A stretch of DNA of 20,163 nt from Bacteroidales bacterium (GTDB lineage: Bacteria > Bacteroidota > Bacteroidia > Bacteroidales > UBA932): NCBI GenBank assembly GCA_020026275.1, contig JAHHQQ010000029.1:1-20163 (forward strand), read 5' to 3'. The position numbers and the translations under genes are program-made. This document shows, piece by piece, positions 1 through 7,543 of this stretch. The notes beneath the pieces were generated by a model, which ran no database searches, had not been told where the DNA came from, and was given only the letters and a program-made list of their open reading frames with translations. Numbering within the stretch: position 1 is the first letter of the stretch; every line of letters begins with the position of its first letter.

Positions 1-462
1 GAAGAGGAAGAAGAAGTGAAACCTGTCAGGGAGGAAGAAAACGGGAAGGAAGAAGAAACGGTCTCTGAGCCGGCATTGTTCGGAGAGGTCAGCTTGTTTG
101 GCGCAGTGGAAGAACCTGCTGTGAAACATACCCGTAAAAGTCGCAAGACCGTCAATGAATCTGCCCATTTGGGCAAGACGGTCATTGATGTGATGGCAGA
201 AAAACTGGCATGGAAACATGATATGCCCGGATCCAAAGTACGCGATATAAAAAGTGCCATTTCATTGAATGACAGGGTACTATTTATATCATCCTTGTTT
301 CGTGAAGATTCAATGCTCTATCAGGATACCATGCATCGTCTGAATGCCATGAAGTCCTTGGATGAGGCGGTCCAGTATCTGTTGGAAACTTTCCCGGAGT
401 GGAATTTGGAGTCAGATTCAGTATATAGATTCATGATGGCAGTAAGGAGGAAATTGAGATAA
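1..462 (+). CDS. Conserved protein of unknown function, 5'-truncated by the window edge
   Basis: The frame is open from base 1, so the true start lies outside the window; the GTG at 16 is probably internal. The visible 153 residues have two parts. The N-terminal half is acidic low complexity (Glu runs), followed by a basic patch (KHTRKSRKT). The C-terminal part, from about base 220, is compact and probably folded: KVRDIKSAISLNDRVLF, then SLFREDSMLYQDTMHRLN, then an acidic helix and YRFMMAVRRKLR. This resembles a Bacteroidetes family with a disordered acidic N-terminus and a conserved C-terminal block around 'AISLNDR.F'; I know no established function. The stop TAA overlaps the rsmI ATG by one base (TAATG), so the two are probably co-transcribed and translationally coupled. 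Confident as a gene; function unknown. Confidence 0.85.
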   Translation, partial: EEEEEVKPVREEENGKEEETVSEPALFGEVSLFGAVEEPAVKHTRKSRKTVNESAHLGKTVIDVMAEKLAWKHDMPGSKVRDIKSAISLNDRVLFISSLFREDSMLYQDTMHRLNAMKSLDEAVQYLLETFPEWNLESDSVYRFMMAVRRKLR

Positions 463-1208
463 TGGCTGGCAAACTATATATCGTGCCTACTCCTGTAGGC
501 AATCTGGAGGATATGACCTATCGTGCCGTAAGGGTTCTGAAAGAAGTGGACTTGATTCTTGCTGAAGATACCCGTACCAGTTCTGTCCTGTTGAAACATT
601 ACGATATTCATGGGAAACTTCAGTCTCATCATAAATTCAACGAACATCAGACGTCCGAACTGATTCGGGATCGTATCGTGGCGGGGTTGAATGTCGCTCT
701 GATCAGTGATGCGGGAACTCCTGGCATTTCCGATCCGGGTTTCTTTTTGGTCCGCGCTTGTGCCGCTGAGGGAATAGAGATTGAGACGCTTCCCGGTGCA
801 ACAGCATGTATTCCGGCTATCGTTTCATCTGGATTGCCTTGCGACCGTTTCTGCTTTGAGGGCTTTCTTCCGATGAAAAAAGGCAGACAGACTTTGTTGA
901 AGACCTTGGCACAGGAAACTCGGACCATGATTTTTTACGAATCGCCATATCGTCTGGTCAAGACGTTGGACCAGTTCATTGAATATTTCGGAGCAGATCG
1001 GGAGTGTTCTGTGGCCAGAGAACTTTCAAAAGTCCATGAAGAACACAAGAGAGGTTCTTTGGCAGATGTTGCGGCTTGGTATAAAGAGCATGAACCCAAA
1101 GGTGAAATTGTCATCATAGTGGGAGGTGCCGATAAACATAGTGTCAATGAGGAGAGAGATAGAGAAGAAAATGAAAAAAGACACCGACGAAGCGAAAAAG
1201 ATCTCTAA
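462..1208 (+). CDS. rsmI: 16S rRNA (cytidine(1402)-2'-O)-methyltransferase RsmI
   Basis: Cytoplasmic SAM-dependent enzyme that methylates the ribose 2'-OH of C1402 in the decoding centre of 16S rRNA. The 248-residue protein carries the tetrapyrrole-methylase-type fold signatures: PTPVGNLEDMTYRA near residue 9, AEDTRTSSVLLKHY near 34, and ALISDAGTPGISDPG near 79, which forms the SAM-binding region; then FEGFLPMKKGRQ and FYESPYRL. The start is the ATG in the TAATG overlap with the upstream gene, preceded by AAGGAGG at 444-450, an unusually good Shine-Dalgarno for this phylum. The conserved domain ends near GEIVIIVGG at about residue 222. The last 26 residues are a highly charged tail, and the final 12 or so codons overlap the next gene, which may explain why the tail exists. 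Identification is secure by motif. Confidence 0.96.
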   Translation: MAGKLYIVPTPVGNLEDMTYRAVRVLKEVDLILAEDTRTSSVLLKHYDIHGKLQSHHKFNEHQTSELIRDRIVAGLNVALISDAGTPGISDPGFFLVRACAAEGIEIETLPGATACIPAIVSSGLPCDRFCFEGFLPMKKGRQTLLKTLAQETRTMIFYESPYRLVKTLDQFIEYFGADRECSVARELSKVHEEHKRGSLADVAAWYKEHEPKGEIVIIVGGADKHSVNEERDREENEKRHRRSEKDL

Positions 1209-2076
1209 TTCGTTTTTTACGGGCGTGATTGCCCTTGTGTTTCTGGTCATAGGTTATCAGACTGCGATCTTCATTCAGCGGGCGGCCGTGGCGCATATTG
1301 TTTCTAATCGGGATTGTCCTGATACGGTCTACATCTATAAAGATGTGGGATATAAGGACGTCGGAAAGGCTGTTGAATCCTCATCAGCGATTTCCAGAAA
1401 GGAGAATCCATCAATCATAAGAAAAGATGCTTCTCATAGCCAGTCTGTCCGAGCTGTCCGCCAGCAACATGGCCCCAGATACTATCAATCTTTTCCGTTC
1501 AATCCCAATACCGCTTCGGTAGAAGAATTGCAGTTGCTCGGATTCAGTCTCAAGCAGGCCCAGAGCATTGACCATTATCGAAAAAAAGGAGGCCGTTTCA
1601 GGAGAAAGTCTGATTTTGCAAAAAGTTTTGTAGTGGCCGATTCTGTTTATAAGCGTCTGGAGCCGTTCATTGATATTCCTCCACTGGATATCAATCAAGC
1701 AGATTCTGCAGCATTTGATGAATTGCCGGGAATTGGCGGTTATTTTGCCAGCCGGATGGTCCGTCATCGTCGGGCGTTGGGTGGTTATTCCTGTAAAGAG
1801 CAGCTCATGGACCTCAAATATTTCGATGAAGAGAAGTTCAACGGCCTGGAAGATCTGATTGCTGTTTCTTCCGTTCCCCCCTATGAACTGTGGATCTTGC
1901 CGGCAGATTCATTGTGTCATCATCCTTATATCGGCTCTGCCGCTCGCTCCATTGTGCTTTATCGGGAAAATAATCCAAAGGAGAAATGGACATTGGAAGA
2001 CTTGTATCGTGCGACGGTCATAACGGAAGATGCTTATCGGAAACTTAGTCTATGCCGGATCGCCCCGCCGAAGTAG
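1171..2076 (+). CDS. Membrane-anchored triple helix-hairpin-helix (ComEA-like) protein
   Basis: A 301-residue protein of the helix-hairpin-helix (HhH) domain family, probably non-sequence-specific DNA binding; whether it has a role in DNA uptake is not shown. Residues 14-36 (FFTGVIALVFLVIGYQ region) form one transmembrane helix, followed by a polar linker to about residue 105. Three HhH-type units follow: 110-168 (FNPNTASVEELQLLGF), 172-232 (LDINQADSAAFDELPGIGG, the best match to the ComEA-type motif) and a degenerate third near 240-296 (LPADSLCHHPYIGSAARS). I chose ATG 1171, after A-rich GAGAAGAAA; ATG 1147 would add eight residues and GTG 1126 fifteen. It overlaps rsmI by 38 bases in another frame and is convergent with recA. 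No nuclease or other catalytic domain is visible. HhH assignment is good; function is inferred. Confidence 0.85.
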   Translation: MKKDTDEAKKISNSFFTGVIALVFLVIGYQTAIFIQRAAVAHIVSNRDCPDTVYIYKDVGYKDVGKAVESSSAISRKENPSIIRKDASHSQSVRAVRQQHGPRYYQSFPFNPNTASVEELQLLGFSLKQAQSIDHYRKKGGRFRRKSDFAKSFVVADSVYKRLEPFIDIPPLDINQADSAAFDELPGIGGYFASRMVRHRRALGGYSCKEQLMDLKYFDEEKFNGLEDLIAVSSVPPYELWILPADSLCHHPYIGSAARSIVLYRENNPKEKWTLEDLYRATVITEDAYRKLSLCRIAPPK

Positions 2077-2100
2077 GACAGGCTGCCGGAAGAGAAGATA

Positions 2101-2146
2101 TTGAAGAGGCTGCGTTCTCCTTTATGTGGGAACACGGCCTCTTCAA
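2101..2146. terminator. Bidirectional hairpin between the HhH gene and recA
   Basis: A perfect 10-bp inverted repeat, TTGAAGAGGC (2101-2110) and GCCTCTTCAA (2137-2146), with a 26-base centre that can pair partly further (CGTTC with GAACACG). It fills the 90-base gap between two convergent genes. The downstream bases are only moderately T-rich on either strand (ATGTTTTCT on plus), so this is a plausible shared terminator and not a textbook one. Confidence 0.6.
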
Positions 2147-2166
2147 ATGTTTTCTGAATGAAGAAA

Positions 2167-3189
2167 TCAGTCTTGGATATTCTTCAATGCCTCTCGAATC
2201 TTGGCTTCGATTTCATCGCAAAGTTCAGGATTGTCTGCGAGCAGCTGTTTGGTCGCTTCACGGCCTTGAGCCAGTTTCTGGTCACCATAGCTATACCATG
2301 AGCCGCTTTTGCCGATGACATCAAATTCGACACCGAGGTCTACTATTTCTCCGACATGGGAAATGCCTTCACCATAGACAATGTCAAATTCTGCCTTTTT
2401 GAATGGAGGAGCCATCTTGTTCTTGACCACTTTTACCCGAGTGCGGTTACCGAGTGCTTCTTCACCATCTTTGATTTGGGTGGTACGGCGTACATCCACT
2501 CTGACGGAAGCGTAGAACTTCAAGGCGTTACCACCTGTGGTCGTTTCCGGATTGCCGAACATGACACCGATTTTTTCGCGGAGTTGGTTGATGAAGATAC
2601 AACAGGTATTGGTTTTGCTGATGTTGGCGGTCAATTTTCTAAGTGCCTGACTCATGAGTCTTGCCTGCAGACCCACTTTGTTGTCTCCCATTTCACCTTC
2701 AATTTCTGATTTTGGAGTCAGGGCCGCAACAGAGTCGATGACGATGATGTCAATGGCCCCAGAACGGATGAGATTGTCTGCAATCTCCAATGCCTGCTCT
2801 CCATTGTCCGGTTGTGAAATGAGCAAGGTGTCCACATCAACACCGAGGGCTTTGGCATAGGTCCTGTCGAAAGCATGTTCTGCATCAATCATGGCGGCGA
2901 TACCGCCTTGCTTCTGTGCTTGTGCGATGGCATGAATAGCCAATGTTGTTTTACCGCTGGATTCTGGACCATAGATTTCAATGATCCTTCCTCTTGGATA
3001 ACCTCCTATACCGAGAGCGTGGTCAAGAGCGACCGAACCGCTTGGAATTACTTGAACATCCCATTGTGGCTGATCTCCCAACTTCATAATCGTACCTTTG
3101 CCGAAATCCTTCTCAATCTTGTCGATTGTAGCTTGCAATGCTTTCAGTTTGCCAGCATTGTCGTTACTCTGTACTGCTTCTTTAGCCAT
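2167..3189 (-). CDS. recA: Recombinase RecA
   Basis: ATP-dependent DNA strand-exchange protein for homologous recombination and repair; acts on ssDNA in the cytoplasm. It is 340 residues, a typical length. Visible motifs: the N-terminal polymerisation segment with KGTIMKLGD; Walker A GPESSGKT at residues 74-81; Walker B IDIIVIDSVAAL near 146-156; INQLREKIGVMFGNPETTTGGNAL covering the L2 loop; and the C-terminal lobe with VKNKMAPPFKKAEFDI. The C-terminus (AKIREALKNIQD) is less acidic than in E. coli. The start MAKEAVQSND is standard. It is transcribed alone on the minus strand, divergent from rlmN and convergent with the HhH gene. No LexA-type operator is apparent. Its modulator recX is in the window but about 3.7 kb away on the opposite strand. 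Confidence 0.99.
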   Translation of the reverse strand: MAKEAVQSNDNAGKLKALQATIDKIEKDFGKGTIMKLGDQPQWDVQVIPSGSVALDHALGIGGYPRGRIIEIYGPESSGKTTLAIHAIAQAQKQGGIAAMIDAEHAFDRTYAKALGVDVDTLLISQPDNGEQALEIADNLIRSGAIDIIVIDSVAALTPKSEIEGEMGDNKVGLQARLMSQALRKLTANISKTNTCCIFINQLREKIGVMFGNPETTTGGNALKFYASVRVDVRRTTQIKDGEEALGNRTRVKVVKNKMAPPFKKAEFDIVYGEGISHVGEIVDLGVEFDVIGKSGSWYSYGDQKLAQGREATKQLLADNPELCDEIEAKIREALKNIQD

Positions 3190-3247
3190 AAATGAAATAA
3201 ATGATAGATTATACTGAAATGATTCTCCAAAAAGGAGAGTCTTGTAG

Positions 3248-3255
3248 CAAAGTTA
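3248..3255 (-). promoter_or_regulatory. Predicted recA promoter -7 box
   Basis: On the minus strand this reads TAACTTTG, a perfect match to the Bacteroidetes -7 consensus TAnnTTTG. About 19 bases upstream is ATTTTA, only a weak match to the -33 TTTG element. The box is 58 bases from the recA ATG. The leader between contains a small hairpin (TCTCC, T5 loop, GGAGA; 3221-3241). Confidence 0.55.
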
Positions 3256-3289
3256 TTAAAAAAGACCGCATTCTAAAATATTTTTTGCG

Positions 3290-3297
3290 TAATTTTG
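3290..3297 (+). promoter_or_regulatory. Predicted rlmN-patatin-recX promoter -7 box
   Basis: TAATTTTG matches the Bacteroidetes -7 consensus TAnnTTTG. It lies 32 bases upstream of the chosen rlmN ATG (3330). No convincing TTTG -33 element is present at the expected spacing. Together with the recA box it makes a compact divergent promoter region (3190-3329). Confidence 0.5.
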
Positions 3298-3329
3298 TAA
3301 GTGTATGATTGTATTTTAAAGGGAAGAAT

Positions 3330-4412
3330 ATGGTGTTGAAAAAGAGATTGTTGGGAAAAAATCTGGAGGAGTTGAAGCAGATTGCGCTTTCATTGGGTAT
3401 GCCCGCTTTTGCGGGCAGGCAGCTCGCTGAATGGTTGTATCAGAAAAAGGTGAAATCATTTGATGATATGACCAATATCTCTAAAGTGGGAAGGGAGAAA
3501 TTGTCTCGGCAGTATGAGGTGGGAAGAGTTGAATTTTCTGATTGTCAGAAATCAGTTGACGGAACCCGCAAATATTTATTCCCAGTTGCCTGTACTCACA
3601 AGAAAGGGTTGAATGCGGTGGAGTCGGAAACTGAAGGGAATCTGGAGTGCAGCTCCATTGAAGCGGTCATGATTCCAGATGACGGCCGCAGGACACTTTG
3701 TGTGTCTTCTCAGGCAGGTTGCAAGATGGGTTGCAAGTTCTGCATGACAGGCAGGCAAGGGTTCCATGGACAGCTGTCTGCTGGTGACATCATCAACCAG
3801 TTTCTCTCTGTTGAGGAAAGCGACGAGCTGACCAATACCGTCTTTATGGGGATGGGAGAGCCCCTGGACAATTATGAGAATGTCAAGCGAGCCATTGAAA
3901 TTTTGACTGCTTCCTGGGGATTTGCCTGGAGTCCGAAACGTATCACACTTTCGACAATCGGTGTGATGCCGGAACTGAAGAGATATCTTGAAGAGACCAG
4001 ATGCCATCTGGCCGTAAGTATGCACAATCCGTTTCCTGAAGAGAGGTTGGCTCTTATGCCTGTGCAGAAGGTACATCCTATTCAAAATGTAGTAGCTTTA
4101 CTCAGACAATATGATTTTTCTGGACAGCGGAGAGTCAGTTTCGAATATACTATGTTTGATGGCGTCAATGATGACAAGATGCATGCCGATGCAATCAGAA
4201 GATTGGTGGACGGCCTGGATTGCCGTTTTAATTTGATTCGTTTCCACAAGATTCCAGATTTTCCGTATGGGACTTCTCAGGAAGTCAAGATGGAAATGTT
4301 TCAGGATCGTTTGTCCCGGGCCGGCATTACGACGACCATCAGGGCTTCTCGTGGAGAAGATATTTTTGCTGCTTGTGGTATGCTTGCCGGAAAACATAAG
4401 GAGGAAGCGTAG
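3330..4412 (+). CDS. rlmN: Dual-specificity RNA (adenine-C2)-methyltransferase RlmN
   Basis: Radical-SAM enzyme that methylates C2 of A2503 in 23S rRNA and, in many bacteria, A37 of some tRNAs. From ATG 3330 it is 360 residues (MVLKKRLLGKN); an in-frame TTG at 3309 would add seven residues but is a poor start. Visible: the N-terminal segment FAGRQLAEWLYQKKVKSFDDM; the radical-SAM cluster motif CxxxCxxC at Cys131/135/138; Cys124 in TLCVSSQ, equivalent to the E. coli Cys118 that resolves the intermediate; the GMGEPLDN SAM motif; STIGV and LAVSMHNP; and the methyl-carrying Cys349 in AACGML. All catalytic cysteines are present. A loop of extra residues before the EAVMIP segment (about 88-108, THKKGLNAVESETEG) looks longer than usual. 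It is first in a likely operon with the patatin gene 47 bases downstream. Confidence 0.97.
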   Translation: MVLKKRLLGKNLEELKQIALSLGMPAFAGRQLAEWLYQKKVKSFDDMTNISKVGREKLSRQYEVGRVEFSDCQKSVDGTRKYLFPVACTHKKGLNAVESETEGNLECSSIEAVMIPDDGRRTLCVSSQAGCKMGCKFCMTGRQGFHGQLSAGDIINQFLSVEESDELTNTVFMGMGEPLDNYENVKRAIEILTASWGFAWSPKRITLSTIGVMPELKRYLEETRCHLAVSMHNPFPEERLALMPVQKVHPIQNVVALLRQYDFSGQRRVSFEYTMFDGVNDDKMHADAIRRLVDGLDCRFNLIRFHKIPDFPYGTSQEVKMEMFQDRLSRAGITTTIRASRGEDIFAACGMLAGKHKEEA

Positions 4413-4459
4413 TCGTTTGCTCGTTGCATTCAGAAAATGATACCGAAAAAATTACAGAT

Positions 4460-6916
4460 ATGACATCTAAAATATTTATATCTCTGATTTCAACAATGCT
4501 GCTCATTCCATTTTGGAGCAAGGCAGATGTGTGTCGTCCGTTTTCTGTCATTAAGGAAGAAAAGGCGGATGTTCTGAAAATGTCTTATGATCCGAAGAAG
4601 GATAGCATTGCTTTTGCCCAGATGAGGGCTCGTATGGACAAAATCCGACAGCACCGTCCGACCATTGCCTTGGTGCTTAGTGGCGGGGGGGCAAGAGGGT
4701 CTTCGCATGTGGGAGTTGTCCAATTTCTTGAGGAATTGGAAATTCCGGTGGATATGGTTCTGGGAACCAGTATGGGGGGCTTGGTCGGCGCCTTCTATTC
4801 TTTGGGATACGGAGCAGATGAAATGAATGAGATCATCAAGAATATTGATTGGGATTTTGCCATGAGCGACAATGTTCCGAGAGGATATATTTCCTATAAA
4901 GAGAGCAAGTATAAAGAAAAATTCAACCTGTCTTTTCCATTTTATTACAAGAAGGAAGATTTTATCAAGAACAATGCTATAGATGAGAGTCTTGCCTCTG
5001 ACAAGAAATATGAGGATCTTCATTTGGGAGCTTCTGAAAAAGTGGCTGATAATGGGTCATTGGTCAAAACAAATTTCTTGGGGAGCCTTCCTTCTGGATT
5101 GATTTCTGGACAGAATGTCAACAACATCATTACCAAATTTTCGGTTGGGTATCAAGATTCCACCAATTTCTTTAATCTGCCGATTCCGTATCTCTGTGTG
5201 GCGACGGAAATGGTTACTGGCAAGGCAAAGTTGTGGCACGAAGGAAAACTTGTGACTGCTTTGCGGTCCACTATGTCCATTCCTGCATTCTTTGCACCGG
5301 TCAAGACAGACGGAATGGTGTTGGTTGATGGGGGGATGCGTAACAATTATCCTTGTGACTTGGCTCGTGAAATGGGAGCCGATATCATTATCGGTGTGGA
5401 TCTCAATTCTGGATATCGCGGTTATGCTGACATCAACAATATGTTGGATATTGTATGGCAGGGGATTGATATGTTGGGTAGAGCATCTTATGAAAAAAAT
5501 GCCAACTTGGCCGATGTCATTATCCGGCCACAACTGGAAGGATATGGTATGCTTAGTTTTGACAAGGCCAGCATTGATACAATTGTCAATCGGGGATACC
5601 AGGCTGCCGTTGCCCAGAAAGAGGCATTGAAGGCAGTCAAGGAAAGGGTAGGAGCTGATACGACAGTACGATATAATAAGAAGGCTGTCAATCTCAACAA
5701 GGAACGGGTGTATATCTCTGGAGTAGAAGTTGAAGGGGTGAATGAAAATGAAAGCCGTTATCTGATGAGCAAAATCAATATGCAGGCAGGCAAGAAATAT
5801 GGTCTGGAAGAAATAGAGAATGCAGTAGCCACGATATATGGAACAAAGGCATTTGATTATGTCACTTATGAACTGCAGGGGACGAAGGAACCTTACAGGT
5901 TGCTGATCAATTGCAAAAGGGGGCCCATTCATCAATTTGGCTTTTCGGCCCGTTTTGATAGTGAGGAAGTGGTTTCCATTTTGGCCAATGTCGGTTTTAA
6001 TACGCATAGCCTGCAGGGACACGCAGTGGACCTGACTGCTAAGGTCGGACTCAATCCATATGCACAGGTGCATTACTATTACAATTCTCCTGTCGGACCG
6101 ACCATTAACGTAGCCACTTCTTTTAGATGGGTGGACAAAAATCGATTTTCTTGGGGTGAGAGTCACTATAATGTCGCGTATCTGAAACATGCAGAGGAAA
6201 TTTATTTGTCCAATGTGAACTGGTACAATTTTGACATGAACATTGGACTGAGAAACGATTTCTATCGCTTGAATTCCATCATGGCAGACAGCGTCTTTGG
6301 AGATTATGATGTGGACCAGTTGACCAACAGCTATATATCTGCCGTAGTCCGGGCCAAGCAGGATTCCTTTGATGACGGTTATTTTCCGACGAAGGGTATG
6401 GCCATGAATCTGGATTATGCTTGGGTGATGGCAGGCCTCAAAAGAAAGATTGAGCCTTTTCACACTGTGCAGTTTGGAATAAAGGGCGCATTGTCTATCA
6501 AGGATCGTTTTGCTTTCCTGCCTCAATTTCATGCGCGTTTTCTGTTCGGAAAAGAGATTCCGATTTCTCATGTGAATGCTATTGGTGGCATGATACCATC
6601 TCGTTATCTGGACCAGCAGATTCCGTTTGTCGGTATTGACAATGCTTATACTGTCAACAATTTGCTTTTGTTGGCCAGAATGGATTTCCGCTATCGTTTG
6701 ACAACCAATGGTTATCTTACAGCCATGCTCAACGGTGCACATTCTTTCCAGACATGGGACCAGTTTTTTTCAGATGGAAACAAAGCGACCAATATAATCG
6801 GTGTCGGGCTGGAGTATGCCTATAATTCCATCTTGGGACCTATCCGTGCCAATGTGCATTGGTCCAATATTTCCCATGGTCCGGGGGTTTTTGTCGGCGT
6901 CGGCTTTGATTTTTGA
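4460..6916 (+). CDS. Patatin-POTRA-beta-barrel outer-membrane protein (type Vd/PlpD-like)
   Basis: Predicted surface or periplasmic phospholipase fused to an Omp85-type barrel, 818 residues from ATG 4460. An N-terminal signal peptide (MTSKIFISLISTMLLIPFWS) argues for this start and against the upstream in-frame TTG at 4424. Patatin domain, about 68-380: oxyanion motif SGGGARG at 74-80, nucleophile elbow GTSMGG with Ser104, and catalytic Asp290 in VDGGMRNNYP. All dyad residues are present, so an active lipase is expected. A charged insertion (about 145-210) interrupts the usual patatin core. A POTRA-like unit follows (about 415-486, RVYISGVEVEGV then GLEEIENAVATIYGTKAF), then a C-terminal barrel ending in aromatic Phe818 (VGVGFDF). 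This order matches Pseudomonas PlpD-type autotransporters; cleavage or surface exposure of the patatin part is not shown. It lies between rlmN and recX, 3 bases before recX. Confidence 0.92.
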   Translation: MTSKIFISLISTMLLIPFWSKADVCRPFSVIKEEKADVLKMSYDPKKDSIAFAQMRARMDKIRQHRPTIALVLSGGGARGSSHVGVVQFLEELEIPVDMVLGTSMGGLVGAFYSLGYGADEMNEIIKNIDWDFAMSDNVPRGYISYKESKYKEKFNLSFPFYYKKEDFIKNNAIDESLASDKKYEDLHLGASEKVADNGSLVKTNFLGSLPSGLISGQNVNNIITKFSVGYQDSTNFFNLPIPYLCVATEMVTGKAKLWHEGKLVTALRSTMSIPAFFAPVKTDGMVLVDGGMRNNYPCDLAREMGADIIIGVDLNSGYRGYADINNMLDIVWQGIDMLGRASYEKNANLADVIIRPQLEGYGMLSFDKASIDTIVNRGYQAAVAQKEALKAVKERVGADTTVRYNKKAVNLNKERVYISGVEVEGVNENESRYLMSKINMQAGKKYGLEEIENAVATIYGTKAFDYVTYELQGTKEPYRLLINCKRGPIHQFGFSARFDSEEVVSILANVGFNTHSLQGHAVDLTAKVGLNPYAQVHYYYNSPVGPTINVATSFRWVDKNRFSWGESHYNVAYLKHAEEIYLSNVNWYNFDMNIGLRNDFYRLNSIMADSVFGDYDVDQLTNSYISAVVRAKQDSFDDGYFPTKGMAMNLDYAWVMAGLKRKIEPFHTVQFGIKGALSIKDRFAFLPQFHARFLFGKEIPISHVNAIGGMIPSRYLDQQIPFVGIDNAYTVNNLLLLARMDFRYRLTTNGYLTAMLNGAHSFQTWDQFFSDGNKATNIIGVGLEYAYNSILGPIRANVHWSNISHGPGVFVGVGFDF

Positions 6917-6919
6917 TTT

Positions 6920-7384
6920 ATGGAAGAAAATCAGTTCAGGAAGGTGCTTGTGCGGCTTCAGAATATGTGTGTACGCAGAGAATATTGCGAAAAGGAGATT
7001 TATGAGAAAGCCTTGAAGATTGTTGAAGGGGATGAAGTGGTGGCAGCCAGACTGGTTTCTTCTCTGATAGAAGACCAGTTTGTGAGTGATTTGAGGTATG
7101 CCTCTGCGTATGCTCGGGAAAAATCTTCTCTTTCCGGTTGGGGGGCCATAAAGATTCGGTATATGTTATCTCATAAAGGAATCTGTTCTCAGATCATTGA
7201 TGAAGCTTTTTCTGAGATAGATGATGTTGCGGCTGATCTTCGTCTTGAGCGTCTTCTTCAGAACAAGTATCGACAGATTTCAGATGATCCTCTCTGCAAG
7301 GTAAAATTACTGAAATATGCCTGTGGAAGAGGATATACGTACGAAAATGTTATAGATAAGGTAAAAAAAGTCATGGAAATTTAA
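6920..7384 (+). CDS. recX: RecA-modulating protein RecX
   Basis: RecX family proteins bind RecA filaments and usually limit RecA activity. The protein is 154 residues, the usual size, and all-helical. Recognisable repeats include RREYCEKEIYEKAL near residue 16, the LIEDQFVSDLRYASAYAREK segment typical of the family near 45, the GWGAIKIRYMLSHKGI segment near 68, and the C-terminal KLLKYACGRGYTYENVIDKVKK. The ATG lies three bases after the stop of the patatin gene, so it is very probably translated from the same message. The stop codon TAA lies inside the loop of the following terminator, so the last codons form its 5' stem. It is not adjacent to recA, which is on the other strand beyond rlmN. 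Family assignment is confident. Confidence 0.93.
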   Translation: MEENQFRKVLVRLQNMCVRREYCEKEIYEKALKIVEGDEVVAARLVSSLIEDQFVSDLRYASAYAREKSSLSGWGAIKIRYMLSHKGICSQIIDEAFSEIDDVAADLRLERLLQNKYRQISDDPLCKVKLLKYACGRGYTYENVIDKVKKVMEI

Positions 7385-7402
7385 AATTCCATGACTTTTT
7401 TT
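7363..7402 (+). terminator. Intrinsic terminator overlapping the recX 3' end
   Basis: A perfect 16-bp stem, AAAAAAAGTCATGGAA (7363-7378) with TTCCATGACTTTTTTT (7387-7402), an 8-base loop and a run of seven T. The A-run on the 5' side makes it potentially functional in both directions. The 5' arm lies within the last recX codons, and the stop codon (7382-7384) lies in the loop. Confidence 0.92.
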
Positions 7403-7543
7403 GATATTTATAGCGTTTTTCAGATAAAAATGTTTTTTGATATAGTGAAACAATATAATGTAAAATGAAAAGCAATAACAAATAACCATAATTTAAGGAA
7501 AGTATTTTATTTTATAAACACGTATAATTTCAAAAATGAATCT

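Noticed and set aside
4424..4459. TTG start extending the patatin protein by 12 residues
   Set aside because: The extension is polar and would put a non-signal sequence ahead of a good signal peptide that begins at ATG 4460.
5057..6742. Very long (561-codon) open frame antisense to the patatin-barrel gene
   Set aside because: Composition is rich in His, Ile, Cys and Ser as expected for the complement of coding DNA, no domain is recognisable, and the sense strand encodes a complete, motif-rich protein. The long open stretch is a codon-bias effect.
7385..7543. Promoter box for the first SusC gene
   Set aside because: I scanned for TAnnTTTG and found no match; GTATAATTTC near 7522 is one base off but too close to trust. 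No promoter is called.
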